Under the pieces are notes generated by a model. The model made no database searches, was not told the origin of the DNA, and was given only the letters and a program-made list of their open reading frames with translations. A program made the translations under genes and the position numbers. From Agelas oroides (taxonomy: Eukaryota; Porifera; Demospongiae; Agelasida; Agelasidae), in NCBI GenBank assembly GCA_949130485.1, contig OX422187.1, forward strand, positions 9,140,205-9,204,204: DNA of 64,000 nt. The letters are read 5' to 3'. Position 1 is the stretch's first letter; each line of letters starts with the position of its first letter. This document shows, piece after piece, positions 12,330 to 23,625 of the stretch.

Positions 12330-15140
12330 GTAGAGTCGGGGTAGAGTGTGGTAGAGTGAGGTAGAGTCAGGTCGAGCCTGGGGAGAGTGTGGTAGAGTAA
12401 GGTAGAGTCGGCTCGAGACAGGATAGAGTGTGGTAGAGTGAGGTAGAGTCGGGTCTAGCCAGGGTAGTGTGTGGTAGAGTCGGGTCGAGCCAGGGTAGAG
12501 TGTTGTAGAGTGAGGTAGAGTCGGGGTGGAATGTGGTAGAGTGAGGTAGACTTGGGGTAGAGTGTGGTAGAGTGAGGTAGAGTAGGGGTAGAGTGTGGTA
12601 GAGTGAGGTAGAGTTTGGACGAGTCAGGGTAGAGTGTGGTAGAGTGAGGTAGAGTGAAGCTAGAGTGTGGTAAAGTGACGTAGAGTCGGGTCGAGTCAGG
12701 GTAGAGAGTGGTAGAGTGAGGTAGAGTACGGTTGAGCCAGGGTAGAGTGTGGTAGAGTGAGGTAGGGTGTGGTAGAGTGAGATAGAGTCGGGTATAGCAA
12801 GCGTAGAGTGTGGTAGAGTTAGGTAGAGTCGGGGTAGAGTGTGGTAGGGTGAGGTAGAGTCTGCTTTAGCCAGGGTAGAGTGTGGTAGAGTGAGGAAGTG
12901 TCATGTCGAGCCAGGGTAGAGTGTGGTAGAGTGAGGTAAAGTCGGTTCGAGACAGGGAAGAGTGTGGAAAAGTGAGGTAGAGTCGGGGTAGAGTGTGGTA
13001 GAGTGAGGTAGAGTTAGGTAGAGTCGGGGTAGAGTGTGGTAGGGTGAGGTAGAGTCTGCTTTAGCCAGGGTAGAGTGTGGTAGAGTGAGGAAGTGTCGTG
13101 TCGAGCCAGGGTAGAGTGTGGTAGAGTGAGGTAAACTCGGTTCGAGACAGGGAAGAGTGTGGAAAAGTGAGGTAGACTCGGGGTAGAGTGTGGTAGAGTG
13201 AGGTAGAGTCGAGGTAGAGTGTGGTAGAGTGAGGTAGAGTTGGGTCGAGCCAGGGTAGAGTGTGGTAGAGCGAGGTAGAGTTGGGGTAGAGTGTGGCAGA
13301 GTGTGGTAGAGTGAGGTAGAGTCGGGGTAGAGTGTGGTAGAGTGATGTAGACTCGGTGCAGAGTGTGGTAGAGAGAGGTAGAGTCGGGTCGAGCCAGGGT
13401 AGAGTGTGTTAGAGTGAGGTAGAGACCGGTCGAGCCATTGTAGAGTGTGGTACAGTGAGGTACAGTCGGGTCGAGGAAGGGTAGAGTGCAGCAGAGTGAG
13501 GTAGAGTGTGGTAGAGTGAGATAGAGTAGGGTAGAGAAAGGGTAAACTGTGGTAGAGTGAGGTAGAGTCGGGGTAGAGTGGGGTAGAGTGAGGTAGAGTC
13601 GGGGTAGAGTGTGGTAGAGTGAGGTAGAGTAGGGGTAGAGTGTGGTAGAGTGAGATACAGTCGGGTTGAGCCAGGGTAGAGTGTGGTAGAGTGAGGTAGA
13701 GTCGGGGTAGACTGTGGTAGAGTGAGGTAGAGATGGGTCGAGCCAGGGTAGAGTGTGGTAGAGTCAGATAGAGTCGGGTCGAGCCAGGGTAGAGTGTGAG
13801 AGAGTGAAGTAGAGTCGGGTCTAGCCAGGTTAGTGTGAGGTAGAGTCTGGTCGAGCCAGGGTAGAGTGTTGTAGAGTGAGGTAGAGTCGGGGTGGAGTGT
13901 GGTAGAGTGAGGTAGAGTCGGGGTAGAGTTTGGTAGAGTGAGGTAGAGTAGGGTCAATACAGGGTAGAGTGTGGTAGGGTGAGGTAGAGTCGGGTCGAGC
14001 AAGGATAGAGTGTAGTAGAGTGAGGTAGAGTCGGGTCGAGCTAGGGTAGAGTGTGGTAGAGTGAGGTAGAGTCGGGATAGAGTGTGGTAGAGCGAGGTAG
14101 AGTCAGGTCGAGCAAGGGTAGAGTGTGGTAGAGTGAGGTAGAGTCGCGGAAGAGTGTGGTAGAGTGAGGTAGAGTCGGGTCGAGCCAGGGTAGAGTGTTG
14201 TAGAGTGAGGTAGAGTCAGGGTGGAGTTTGGTAGAGTGAGGTAGAGTCTTGGTAGAGTGTGGAAGAGTGAGGTAGAGTCGGGTCAAGCCAGGGTAGAGTG
14301 TGGTAGGGTGAGGGAGAGTCGGGTTGAGGCAGGATAGAGTGTGGTAGAGTGAGGTAGAGTCTGGATAGAGTGTGGTAGAGGGAGGTGGAGTCGGGTCAAG
14401 CCAGGTTAGAGTGTGGTAGGGTGAGGGAGAGTCGGGTTGAGCCCGGATAGAGTGTGGTAGAGTGAGGTAGAGTCGGGGTGGAGTTTGGTAGAGTGAGGTA
14501 GAGTCTTGGTAGAGTGTGGTAGAGTGAGGTAGAGTCGGGTCAAGCCAGGGTAGAGTGTGGTAGGGTGAGGGAGAGTCGGGTTGAGCCAGGATAGAGTGTG
14601 GTAGAGTGAGGTAGAGTCTGGATAGAGTGTGGAAGAGGGAGGTGGAGTCGGGTCAAGCCAGGTTAGAGTGTGGTAGGGTGAGGGAGAGTCGGGTTGAGCC
14701 CGGATAGAGTGTGGTAGAGTGAGGTAGAGTCGGGGTAGAGTGTTGTAGAGTGAGGTAGAGTCAGGTCGAGCCTGGGGAGAGTGTGGTAGAGTAAGGTAGA
14801 GTCGGCTCGAGACAGGATAGAGTGTGGTAGAGTGAGGTAGAGTCGGCTCTAGCCAGGGTAGTGTGTGGTAGAGTCGGGTCGAGCCAGGGTAGAGTGTTGT
14901 AGAGTGAGGTAGAGTCGGGGTGGAATGTGGTAGAGTGAGGTAGAGTTGGGGTAGAGTGTGGTAGAGTGGGGTAGAGTAGGGGTAGAGTGTGGTAGAGTGA
15001 GGTAGAGTTTGGACGAGTCAGGGTAGAGTGTGGTAGAGTGAGGTAGAGTCGGGTCAAGCCAGGGTAGAGTGTGGTAGTGTGAAGTAGAGACGGGTCGAGC
15101 GAAGGCAGAGCGTGGTAGAGTGAGGTAGAGTCGGGTCGAG
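12330..15140 (+). repeat. A-block copy 3 with tail
   Basis: Aligned over its first 2.1 kb with 840-2930. Its later part matches 5.5-8.6 kb at offset 7203, and that match continues past 15140 to about 15.8 kb. Holds the GTCTGCTTTAGCC doublet at 12859 and 13054. Confidence 0.8.
13409..13957 (+). repeat. A-block core, copy 3 of 7
   Basis: Same core, 11529 bp after copy 1. It lies in a 3-kb stretch (about 12.7-15.8 kb) that matches 5.5-8.6 kb at a constant offset of 7203 bp. Confidence 0.85.
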
Positions 15141-18100
15141 CTAGGGTGGAGTGTGGTAGAGTGAGGTAGAGTCCGGATGGAGTGTGGTAGAGCGAGGTAG
15201 AGTCGGGTCAATCCAGGGTAGAGTGTGGTAGGGTGACGTAGAGTCGGGTCGAGCCAGGGTAGAGTGTGGTAGAGTCAGGTAGAGTCGGGTCGAGCTAGGA
15301 TAGAGTGTAGTAGAGTGAGGTAGAGTCGGGGTAGAGTGAGGTAGAGTGAGGTAGAGTCGGGTCAATCCAGGCTAGAGTGTGGTAGGGTGACGTAGAGTCG
15401 GGTCGAGCCAGGGTAGAGTGTGGTAGAGTCAGGTAGAGTCGGGTCGAGCTAGGGTAGAGTGTAGTAGAGTGAGGTAGAGTCAGGGTAGAGTGTGGTAGAG
15501 TGAGTTAGAGTTGGGTCAATCCAGGGTAGAGTGTCGTAGGGGAGGTAGAGTCGGGTCGACCGAGGGTAGAGTTTGGTAGAGTGAGGTAGAGCCGGGTAGA
15601 TCCACTATTGTAGAGTGTGGTAGAGTGAGGTACAGTCGGGTCGAGTCAGGTTAGAGAGTTATAGAGTGAGGTAGAGTAGGGATGAGGCAGGGTAGAGTGT
15701 GGTAGAGTGAGGTAGAGTGTGGGAGAGTGAGGTAGAGTCGGGTAGAGGAAGGGTAGAGTGTGGTAGAGTGACGTAGAGTCGGGCTAGAGTGTGGTAGAGT
15801 GAGGTAGAGTCGGGTCGAGCCAGGGTAGAGTGTGGTAGAGTGAGTGAGAGTCGGGGTAGAGTGTGGTAGAGAGAGGTAGAGTAGGGTCGAGCAAGGGTAG
15901 AATGTGGTAGAGTGAGTTAGAGCAGTGTCTAGCCAGGGTAGTGTGTGGTAGGGTCGGATCGAGGCAGGGTAGAGTGTTGTAGAGTGAGGTTGAGTCGGGG
16001 TGGAGTGTGGTTGAGTGAGGTAGAGTCGGGGTAGAGTGTGGTAGGGTGAGGTAGAGTCGGGTCGAGGCAGGGTAGAGTGTGGTAGAGTGAGATAGAGTCG
16101 GGACGAGCTAGGGTAGAGTGTAGTAGAGTGAGGTAGAGTCGGGAGAGAGTGTGGTAGAGCGAGGTAGAGTCAGGTCAAACAAGGGTAGAGTGTGGTAGAG
16201 TGAGGTAGAGTCGGGTCGAGCCAGGGTAGAGGGTGGTAGAGTGAAGTAGAGTCGGGTCGAGCCAGGGTAGAGTGTGGTAGAGTGAGGTAGAGTCTGGTCG
16301 AGCCAGGGTAGAGTGTGGTAGAGTGAGGTAGAGTCGGGTCGAGACAGGGTAGAGTGTGGTAGAGTGAGGTACAGTCGGGTCAAGCCAGGATAGAGTGTGG
16401 TAGAGTGAGGTAGAGTCGGGGTAGAGTGTGGTAGAGGGAGGTATAGTCAGGGTAGAGTGTGGTAGAGTGAGGTAGAGTCGGGTCGAGCCAGGGTAGAGTG
16501 TGGTAGAGTGAGGTAGAGTCGGATTGAGCCAGGATAGAGTGTGGTAGAGTGAGGTAGAGTAGGGATAGAGTGTGGTAGAGCGAGGTAGAGTCGGGTCGAG
16601 CCATGGAAGAGTGTGGTAGAGTAGGGTAGAGTCAGGTCGAGTCAGGGTAGAGTGTGGTAGAGTGAGGTAGAGTCGGGTTGAGGTAGGGTAGAGTGTGGTA
16701 GAGTGAGGTAGAGTCGGCGTATAGTGTGGTAGAGAGAGGTAGAATAGGGTCGAGGAAGGGTAGAATGTTGTAGAGTGAGATAGAGTCGGGTCGAAACAGG
16801 GTAAAGTGTGGTATAGTGAGATAGAGTCGGGTCAAGCCAGGATAGAGTGTGGTGGAGTGAGGTAGAGTCGGGTTAGAGTGTGGTAGAGTAAGATAGTGTC
16901 GGGTCGAGCCAGGGTAGAGTGTGGTAGAGTGAGGTAGAGTCGGGTCAAGCCAGGGTAGAGTGTGGTAGGGTGAGGAAGTGTCGGGTTGGGCGAGGATAGA
17001 GTGTGGTAGAGTAAGGTAGAGTCGGGTCCAGCCAGGGTAGAGTGTGGTAGAGACACGTAGAGTCAGGTGTAGCCAGGGTAGAGTGTGGTAGAGTGAGGTA
17101 GAGTCGGGGTAGAGTGTGGTAGAGGGAGGAAGAGTATGGTCGAACCAGGGTAGAATGTGGTAGAGTTAGTTAGAGTGGGGTCTAGCCATGGTAGAGTGTA
17201 GTAGAGTGAGGTACAGTCGGGTCGAGACAGGGTAGAGTGTGGAAGACTGAGGTAGAGTCGGGGTAGAGTGTGGTAGGGGAGGTAGAGTCGGGGTAGAGTG
17301 CGGTAGAGTGAGGTAGAGTCGGGTCGAGCCAGGGTAGAGTGTGGTAGACTGAGGTAGAGTTGGGGTAGAGTGTGGTAGAGTGAGGTAGAGTCGGGGTAGA
17401 GTGTGGTAGAGTGAGGTAGAGTCGGGTCGAGCCAGGATAGAGTGTGGTAGAGTGAGGTAGAGTATGGGTATAGTGTGGTAGAGAGAGGTAGAGTAGGGTC
17501 GAGCAACGGTAGAATGTGGTAGAGTGAGTTAGAGTAGTATCTAGCCAGGGTAGTGTGTGGTAGAGTCGGGTCGAGGCAGGGTAGAGTGTTGTAGAGTGAG
17601 GTTGAGTCGGGGTGGAGTGTGGTTGAGTGAGGTAGAGTCGGGGTAGAGTGTGGTAGAGTGAGGTAGAGTCGGGTTGAGCCAGGGTAGAGTGTGGTAGAGT
17701 GAGGTAGAGTAGGGGTATAGTGTGGTAGAGAGAGGTAGAGTAGGGTCGAGCAAGGGTAGAATGAGGTAGAGTGAGTTAGAGTAGTATCTAGCGAGGGTAG
17801 TGTGTGGTAGAGTAGGGTCGAGGCAGGGTAGAGTGCTGTAGAGTGAGGTTGGGTCGGGGTGGAGTGTGGTTGAGTGAGGTAGAGGCGGGGTAGAGTGTGG
17901 TAGAGTGAGGTAGAGTTGGGTCAATCCAGGGTAGAGTGTGGTAGAGTGAGGTAGAGTCGCGGTAGAGTGTGGTACAGTGAGGTAGAGTCAGGTCGAGCCA
18001 GGGTAAAGTGTGGTAGTGTGAGGTAGAGTCGAGTCGAGCCAGCGTAGAGTGTGGTAGAGTCGCTGTAGAGTGTGGTAGAGCGAGGTAGAGTCAGGTCGAG

Positions 18101-20463
18101 CCAGGGTAGAGTGTGGTAGAGTCGCTGTAGAGTGTGGTAGAGTGAGGTAGAGTCAGGTCGAGCCAGGGTAGAGTGTGGTAGAGTAAGATAGAGTCGGGTC
18201 GAGCCAGGGTAGAGTGTTGTAGAGTGAGGTAGAGTCGGGGTGGAGTTTGGTAGAGTGAGGTAGAGTCTTGGTAGAGTGTGGTAGAGTGAGGTAGAGTCGG
18301 GTCAAGCCAGGGTAGAGTGTGGTAGGGTGAGGGAGAGTCGGGTTGAGCCAGGATAGAGTGTGGTAGAGTGAGGTGGAGTCGGGTCAAGCAAGGTTAGAGT
18401 GTGGTAGGGTGAGGGAGAGTCGGGTTGAGCCCGGATAGAGTGTGGTAGAGTGAGGTAGAGTCGGGTCTAGCCAGGGTAGTGTGTGGTAGAGTCGGGTTGA
18501 GCCAGGGTAGAGTGTTGTAGAGTGAGGTAGAGTCGGGGTGGAATGTGGTAGAGTGAGGTAGAGTCGGGATGGAGTGTGGTAGAGCGAGGTAGAGTCGGGT
18601 CAATCCAGGGTAGAGTGTGGTAGGGTGACGTAGAGTCGGGTCGAGCCAGGGTAGAGTGTGATAGAGTGAGGTAGAGTCAGGCTAGAGTGTGGTAGAGTGA
18701 GGTAGAGTAGGGATAGAGTGTGGTAGAGTGAGGTAGAGTCTCGTCTAGCGAGGGTAGAGTGTGGTAGAGTGAGGTAGAGTCAGATCGAGCTAGGGTAGAG
18801 TGTGTTAGAGTGAGGTAGAGTCGGGATAGACTGTGGTAGAGCGAGGTAGAGTCAGGTCGAGCAAGGGTAGAGTGTGGTAGAGTGAGGTAGAGTCAGGTTG
18901 AAACAGGGTAGAGTATGGTACAGTGAGGTAGAGTCGGGTCGAGCCACGGTAGAGTGTGGTAGAGTGAGGTAGAGATGGGTCGAGCCAAGGTAGAGTGTGG
19001 TAGAGTGAGGTAGAGTCGGGTCGAGCCAGGGTAGAGTGTGGTAGAGTGAGGTAGAGTCGGGGTAGAGTGTGGTAGAGTAAGATAGAGTCGGGTCGAGCCA
19101 GGGTAGAGTGTTGTAGAGTGAGGTAGAGTCGGGGTGGAGTTTGGTAGAGTGAGGTAGAGTCTTGGTAGAGTGTGGTAGAGTGAGGTAGAGTCGGGTCAAG
19201 CCAGGGTAGAGTGTGGTAGGGTGAGGGAGAGTCAGGTTGAGCCAGGATAGAGTGTGGTAGAGTGAGGTAGAGTCGGGTCAAGCCAGGGTAGAGTGTGGTA
19301 GGGTGAGGGAGAGTCAGGTTGAGCCAGGATAGAGTGTGGTAGAGTGAGGTAGAGTCTGGATAGAGTGTGGTAGAGTGAGGTGGAGTCGGGTCAAGCCAGG
19401 TTAGAGTGTGGTAGGGTGAGGGAGAGTCGGGTTGAGCCAGGATAGAGTGTGGTAGAGTGAGGTAGAGTCGGAGTAGAGTGTGGTAGAGTGAGGTAGAGTC
19501 AGGTCCAGCCTGGGGAGAGTGTGGTAGAGTAAGGTAGAGTCGGCTCGAGACAGGATAGAGTGTGGTAGAGTGAGGTAGAGTCGGGTCTAGCCAGGGTAGT
19601 GTGTGGGAGAGTCGGGTCGAGCCAGGGTAGAGTGTTGTAGAGTGAGGTAGAGTCGGGGTGGAATGTGGTAGAGTGAGGTAGAGTAGGGGTAGAGTGTGGT
19701 AGAGAGAGGTAGAGTTGGCACAAGTCAGGGTAGACTGTGGTAGAGTGAGGTAGAGTCGGGTCAATCCAGGGTAGAGTGTGGTAGGGTGAGGTAGAGACGG
19801 GTCGAGCGAAGGCAGAGCGTGGTAGAGTGAGGTAGAGTCGGGTCGAGCTAGGGTGGAGTGTGGTAGAGTGAGGTAGAGTCGGGATGGAGTGTGGTAGAGC
19901 GAGATAGCGTCGGGTCAATCCAGGGTAGAGTGTGGTAGAGTGAGGTAGAGTTGGCACAAGTCAGGGTAGAGTGTGTTAGAGTGAGGTAGAGTCGGGTCAA
20001 TCCAGGGTAGAGTGTGGTAGGGTGAGGTAGAGACGGGTCGAGCGAAGGCAGAGCGTGGTAGAGTGAGGTAGAGTCGGGTCGAGCTAGGGTGGAGTGTGGT
20101 AGAGTGAGGTAGAGTCGGGATGGAGTGTGGTAGAGCGAGATAGAGTCGGGTCAATCCAGTGTAGAGTGTGGTAGGGTGACGTAGAGCCGGGTCGAGCCAG
20201 GGTAGAGTGTGGTAGAGTCAGGTAGAGTCGGGTCGAGCTAGGGTAGAGTGTAGTAGAGTGAGGTAGAGTCAGGGTAGAGTGTGGTAGAGTGAGTTAGAGT
20301 TGGGGTAGAGTGTGGTAGAGTGAGGTAGAGTTGGCACAAGTCAGGGTAGAGTGTGGTAGAGTGAGGTAGAGTCGGGTCAATCCAGGGTAGAGTGTGGTAG
20401 GGTGAGGTAGAGACGGGTCGAGCGAAGGCAGAGCGTGGTAGAGTGAGGTAGAGTCGGGTCGAG
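15141..20463 (+). repeat. P-block, copy 1 (about 5.3 kb)
   Basis: The next copy follows directly: offsets are 5323 at 15141, 5376 at 16108, 5345 at 17541 and 5571 at 18852, so a few whole-unit gains and losses separate them. Marks include TAGATCCACTATT (15597), AATAGGGTCGAGG, GGGTTGGGCGAGG, CAGGTGTAGCC, AGTAGTATCTAGC and GAGTCGCTG. The phase chosen for the block edge is arbitrary. Confidence 0.8.
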
Positions 20464-20545
20464 CTAGGGTGGAGTGTGGTAGAGTGAGGTAGAGTCGGGA
20501 TGGAGTGTGGTAGAGCGAGGTAGAGTCGGGTCAATCCAGGGTAGA
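19680..20545 (+). repeat. Local triplication inside P-block
   Basis: The mark GCGAAGGCAGAGCG occurs at 19806, 20042 and 20422 (spacings 236 and 380), each time after GTTGGCACAAGTC. The next P-block has two copies, at 25408 and 25788, again 380 bp apart. 236 equals 5 x 41 + 31 and 380 equals 7 x 41 + 3 x 31. Confidence 0.82.
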
Positions 20546-23500
20546 GTGTGGTAGGGTGACGTAGAGTCGGGTCGAGCCAGGGTAGAGTGTGGTAGAGTCA
20601 GGTAGAGTCGGGTCGAGCTAGGATAGAGTGTAGTAGAGTGAGGTAGAGTCGGGGTAGAGTGAGGTAGAGTGAGGTAGAGTCGGGTCAATCCAGGCTAGAG
20701 TGTGGTAGGGTGACGTAGAGTCGGGTCGAGCCAGGGTAGAGTGTGGTAGAGTCAGGTAGAGTCGGGTCGAGCTAGGGTAGAGTGTAGTAGAGTGAGGTAG
20801 AGTCAGGGTAGAGTGTGGTAGAGTGAGGTAGAGCCGGGTAGATCCACTATTGTAGAGTGTGGTAGAGTGAGGTACAGTCGGGTCGAGCCAGGGTAGAGAG
20901 TGATAGAGTGAGGTAGAGTAGGGTTGAGGCAGGGTAGAGTGTGGTAGAGTGAGGTAGAGTGTGGGAGAGTGAGGTAGAGTCGGGTAGAGCAACGGTAGAG
21001 TGTGGTAGAGTGACGTAGAGTCGGGCTAGAGTGTGGTAGAGTGAGGTAGAGTCGGGTCGAGCCAGGGTAGAGTGTGGTAGAGTGAGTGAGAGTCGGGGTA
21101 GAGTGTGGTAGAGAGAGGTAGAGTAGGGTCGAGCAAGGGTAGAATGTGGTAGAGTCGGGCTAGAGTGTGGTAGAGTGAGGTAGAGTCGGGTCGAGCCAGG
21201 GTAGAGTGTGGTAGAGTGAGTGAGAGTCGGGGTAGAGTGTGGTAGAGAGAGGTAGAGTAGGGTCGAGCAAGGGTAGAATGTGGTAGAGTGAGTTAGAGCA
21301 GTGTCTAGCCAGGGTAGTGTGTGGTAGGGTCGGATCGAGGCAGGGTAGAGTGTTGTAGAGTGAGGTTGAGTCGGGGTGGAGTGTGGTTGAGTGAGGTAGA
21401 GTCGGGGTAGAGTGTGGTAGGGTGAGGTAGAGTCGGGTCGAGGCAGGGTAGAGTGTGGTAGAGTGAGATAGAGTCGGGACGAGCTAGGGTAGAGTGTAGT
21501 AGAGTGAGGTAGAGTCGGGAGAGAGTGTGGTAGAGCGAGGTAGAGTCAGGTCAAACAAGGGTAGAGTGTGGTAGAGTGAGGTAGAGTCGGGTCGAGCCAG
21601 GGTAGAGGGTGGTAGAGTGAAGTAGAGTCGGGTCGAGCCAGGGTAGAGTGTGGTAGAGTGAGGTAGAGTCTGGTCGAGCCAGGGTAGAGTGTGGTAGAGT
21701 GAGGTAGAGTCGGGTCGAGACAGGGTAGAGTGTGGTAGAGTGAGGTACAGTCGGGTCAAGCCAGGATAGAGTGTGGTAGAGTGAGGTAGAGTCGGGGTAG
21801 AGTGTGGTAGAGGGAGGTATAGTCAGGGTAGAGTGTGGTAGAGTGAGGTAGAGTCGGGTCGAGCCAGGGTAGAGTGTGGTAGAGTGAGGTAGAGTCGGAT
21901 TGAGCCAGGATAGAGTGTGGTAGAGTGAGGTAGAGTAGGGATAGAGTGTGGTAGAGCGAGGTAGAGTCGGGTCGAGCCATGGAAGAGTGTGGTAGAGTAG
22001 GGTAGAGTCGGGTCGAGTCAGGGTAGAGTGTGGTAGAGTGAGGTAGAGTCGGGTTGAGGTAGGGTAGAGTGTGGTAGAGTGAGGTAGAGTCGGCGTATAG
22101 TGTGGTAGAGAGAGGTAGAATAGGGTCGAGGCAGGGTAGAATGTTGTAGAGTGAGATAGAGTCGGGTCGAAACAGGGTAAAGTGTGGTATAGTGAGATAG
22201 AGTCGGGTCAAGCCAGGATAGAGTGTGGTGGAGTGAGGTAGAGTCGGGGTAGAGTGTGGTAGAGTAAGATAGTGTCGGGTCGAGCCAGGGTAGAGTGTGG
22301 TAGAGTGAGGTAGAGTCGGGTCAAGCCAGGGTAGAGTGTGGTAGGGTGAGGAAGTGTCGGGTTGGGCGAGGATAGAGTGTGGTAGAGTAAGGTAGAGTCG
22401 GGTCTAGCCAGGGTAGAGTGTGGTAGAGACACGTAGAGTCAGGTGTAGCCAGGGTAGAGTGTGGTAGAGTGAGGTAGAGTCGGGGTAGAGTGTGGTAGAG
22501 GGAGGAAGAGTATGGTCGAGCCAGGGTACAATGTGGTAGAGTTAGTTAGAGTGGGGTCTAGACATGGTAGAGTGTAGTAGAGTGAGGTAGAGTCGGGTCG
22601 AGACAGGGTAGAGTGTGGAAGACTGAGGTAGAGTCGGGGTAGAGTGTGGTAGGGGAGGTAGAGTCGGGGTAGAGTGCGGTAGAGTGAGGTAGAGTCGGGT
22701 CGAGCCAGGGTAGAGTGTGGTAGACTGAGGTAGAGTCGGGGTAGAGTGTGGTAGAGTGAGGTAGAGTCGGGTCGAGCCAGGATAGAGTGTGGTAGAGTGA
22801 GGTAGAGTATGGGTATAGTGTGGTAGAGAGAGGTAGAGTAGGGTCGAGCAACGGTAGAATGTGGTAGAGTGAGTTAGAGTAGTATCTAGCCAGGGTAGTG
22901 TGTGGTAGAGTCGGGTCGAGGCAGGGTAGAGTGTTGTAGAGTGAGGTTGAGTCGGGGTGGAGTGTGGTTGAGTGAGGTAGAGTCGGGGTAGAGTGTGGTA
23001 GAGTGAGGTAGAGTCGGGTCGAGCCAGGGTAGAGTGTGGTAGAGTGAGGTAGAGTAGGGGTATAGTGTGGTAGAGAGAGGTAGAGTAGGGTCGAGCAAGG
23101 GTAGAATGAGGTAGAGTGAGTTAGAGTAGTATCTAGCGAGGGTAGTGTGTGGTAGAGTAGGGTCGAGGCAGGGTAGAGTGCTGTAGAGTGAGGTTGGGTC
23201 GGGGTGGAGTGTGGTTGAGTGAGGTAGAGGCGGGGTAGAGTGTGGTAGAGTGAGGTAGAGTTGGGTCAATCCAGGGTAGAGTGTGGTAGAGTGAGGTAGA
23301 GTCGCGGTAGAGTGTGGTACAGTGAGGTAGAGTCAGGTCGAGCCCGGGTAAAGTGTGGTAGTGTGAGGTAGAGTCGAGTCGAGCCAGCGTAGAGTGTGGT
23401 AGAGTCGCTGTAGAGTGTGGTAGAGCGAGGTAGACTCAGGTCGAGCCAGGGTAGAGTGTGGTAGAGTCGCTGTAGAGTGTGGTAGAGTGAGGTAGAGTCA

Positions 23501-23553
23501 GGTCGAGCCAGGGTAGAGTGTGGTAGAGTGAGGTAGAGTCGGGTCGAGACAGG

Positions 23554-23594
23554 GTAGAGTGTGGTAGAGTGAGGTAGAGTCGGGTCGAGCCAGG
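23554..23594 (+). repeat. Reference 41-bp unit (A-B-C-D)
   Basis: A clean consensus example: A at 23554-23563, B at 23564-23573, C at 23574-23583 and the 11-mer D at 23584-23594. It contains two CpG sites, one at the end of C and one in D; the D site forms TCGA. A TA step sits at the second base of A, B and C, spaced 10 bp, and is missing from D. Confidence 0.95.
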
Positions 23595-23625
23595 GTAGAG
23601 TGTGGTAGAGTGAGGTAGAGTCGGG
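23595..23625 (+). repeat. Reference 31-bp unit (A-B-C-G)
   Basis: The unit directly after the reference 41-mer has A, B and C followed by a single G at 23625, and the next A then starts. It equals the 41-mer minus 10 bp, so the two unit lengths can interconvert by loss or gain of one 10-mer at the C/D junction. Both lengths are 10n+1. Confidence 0.95.
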
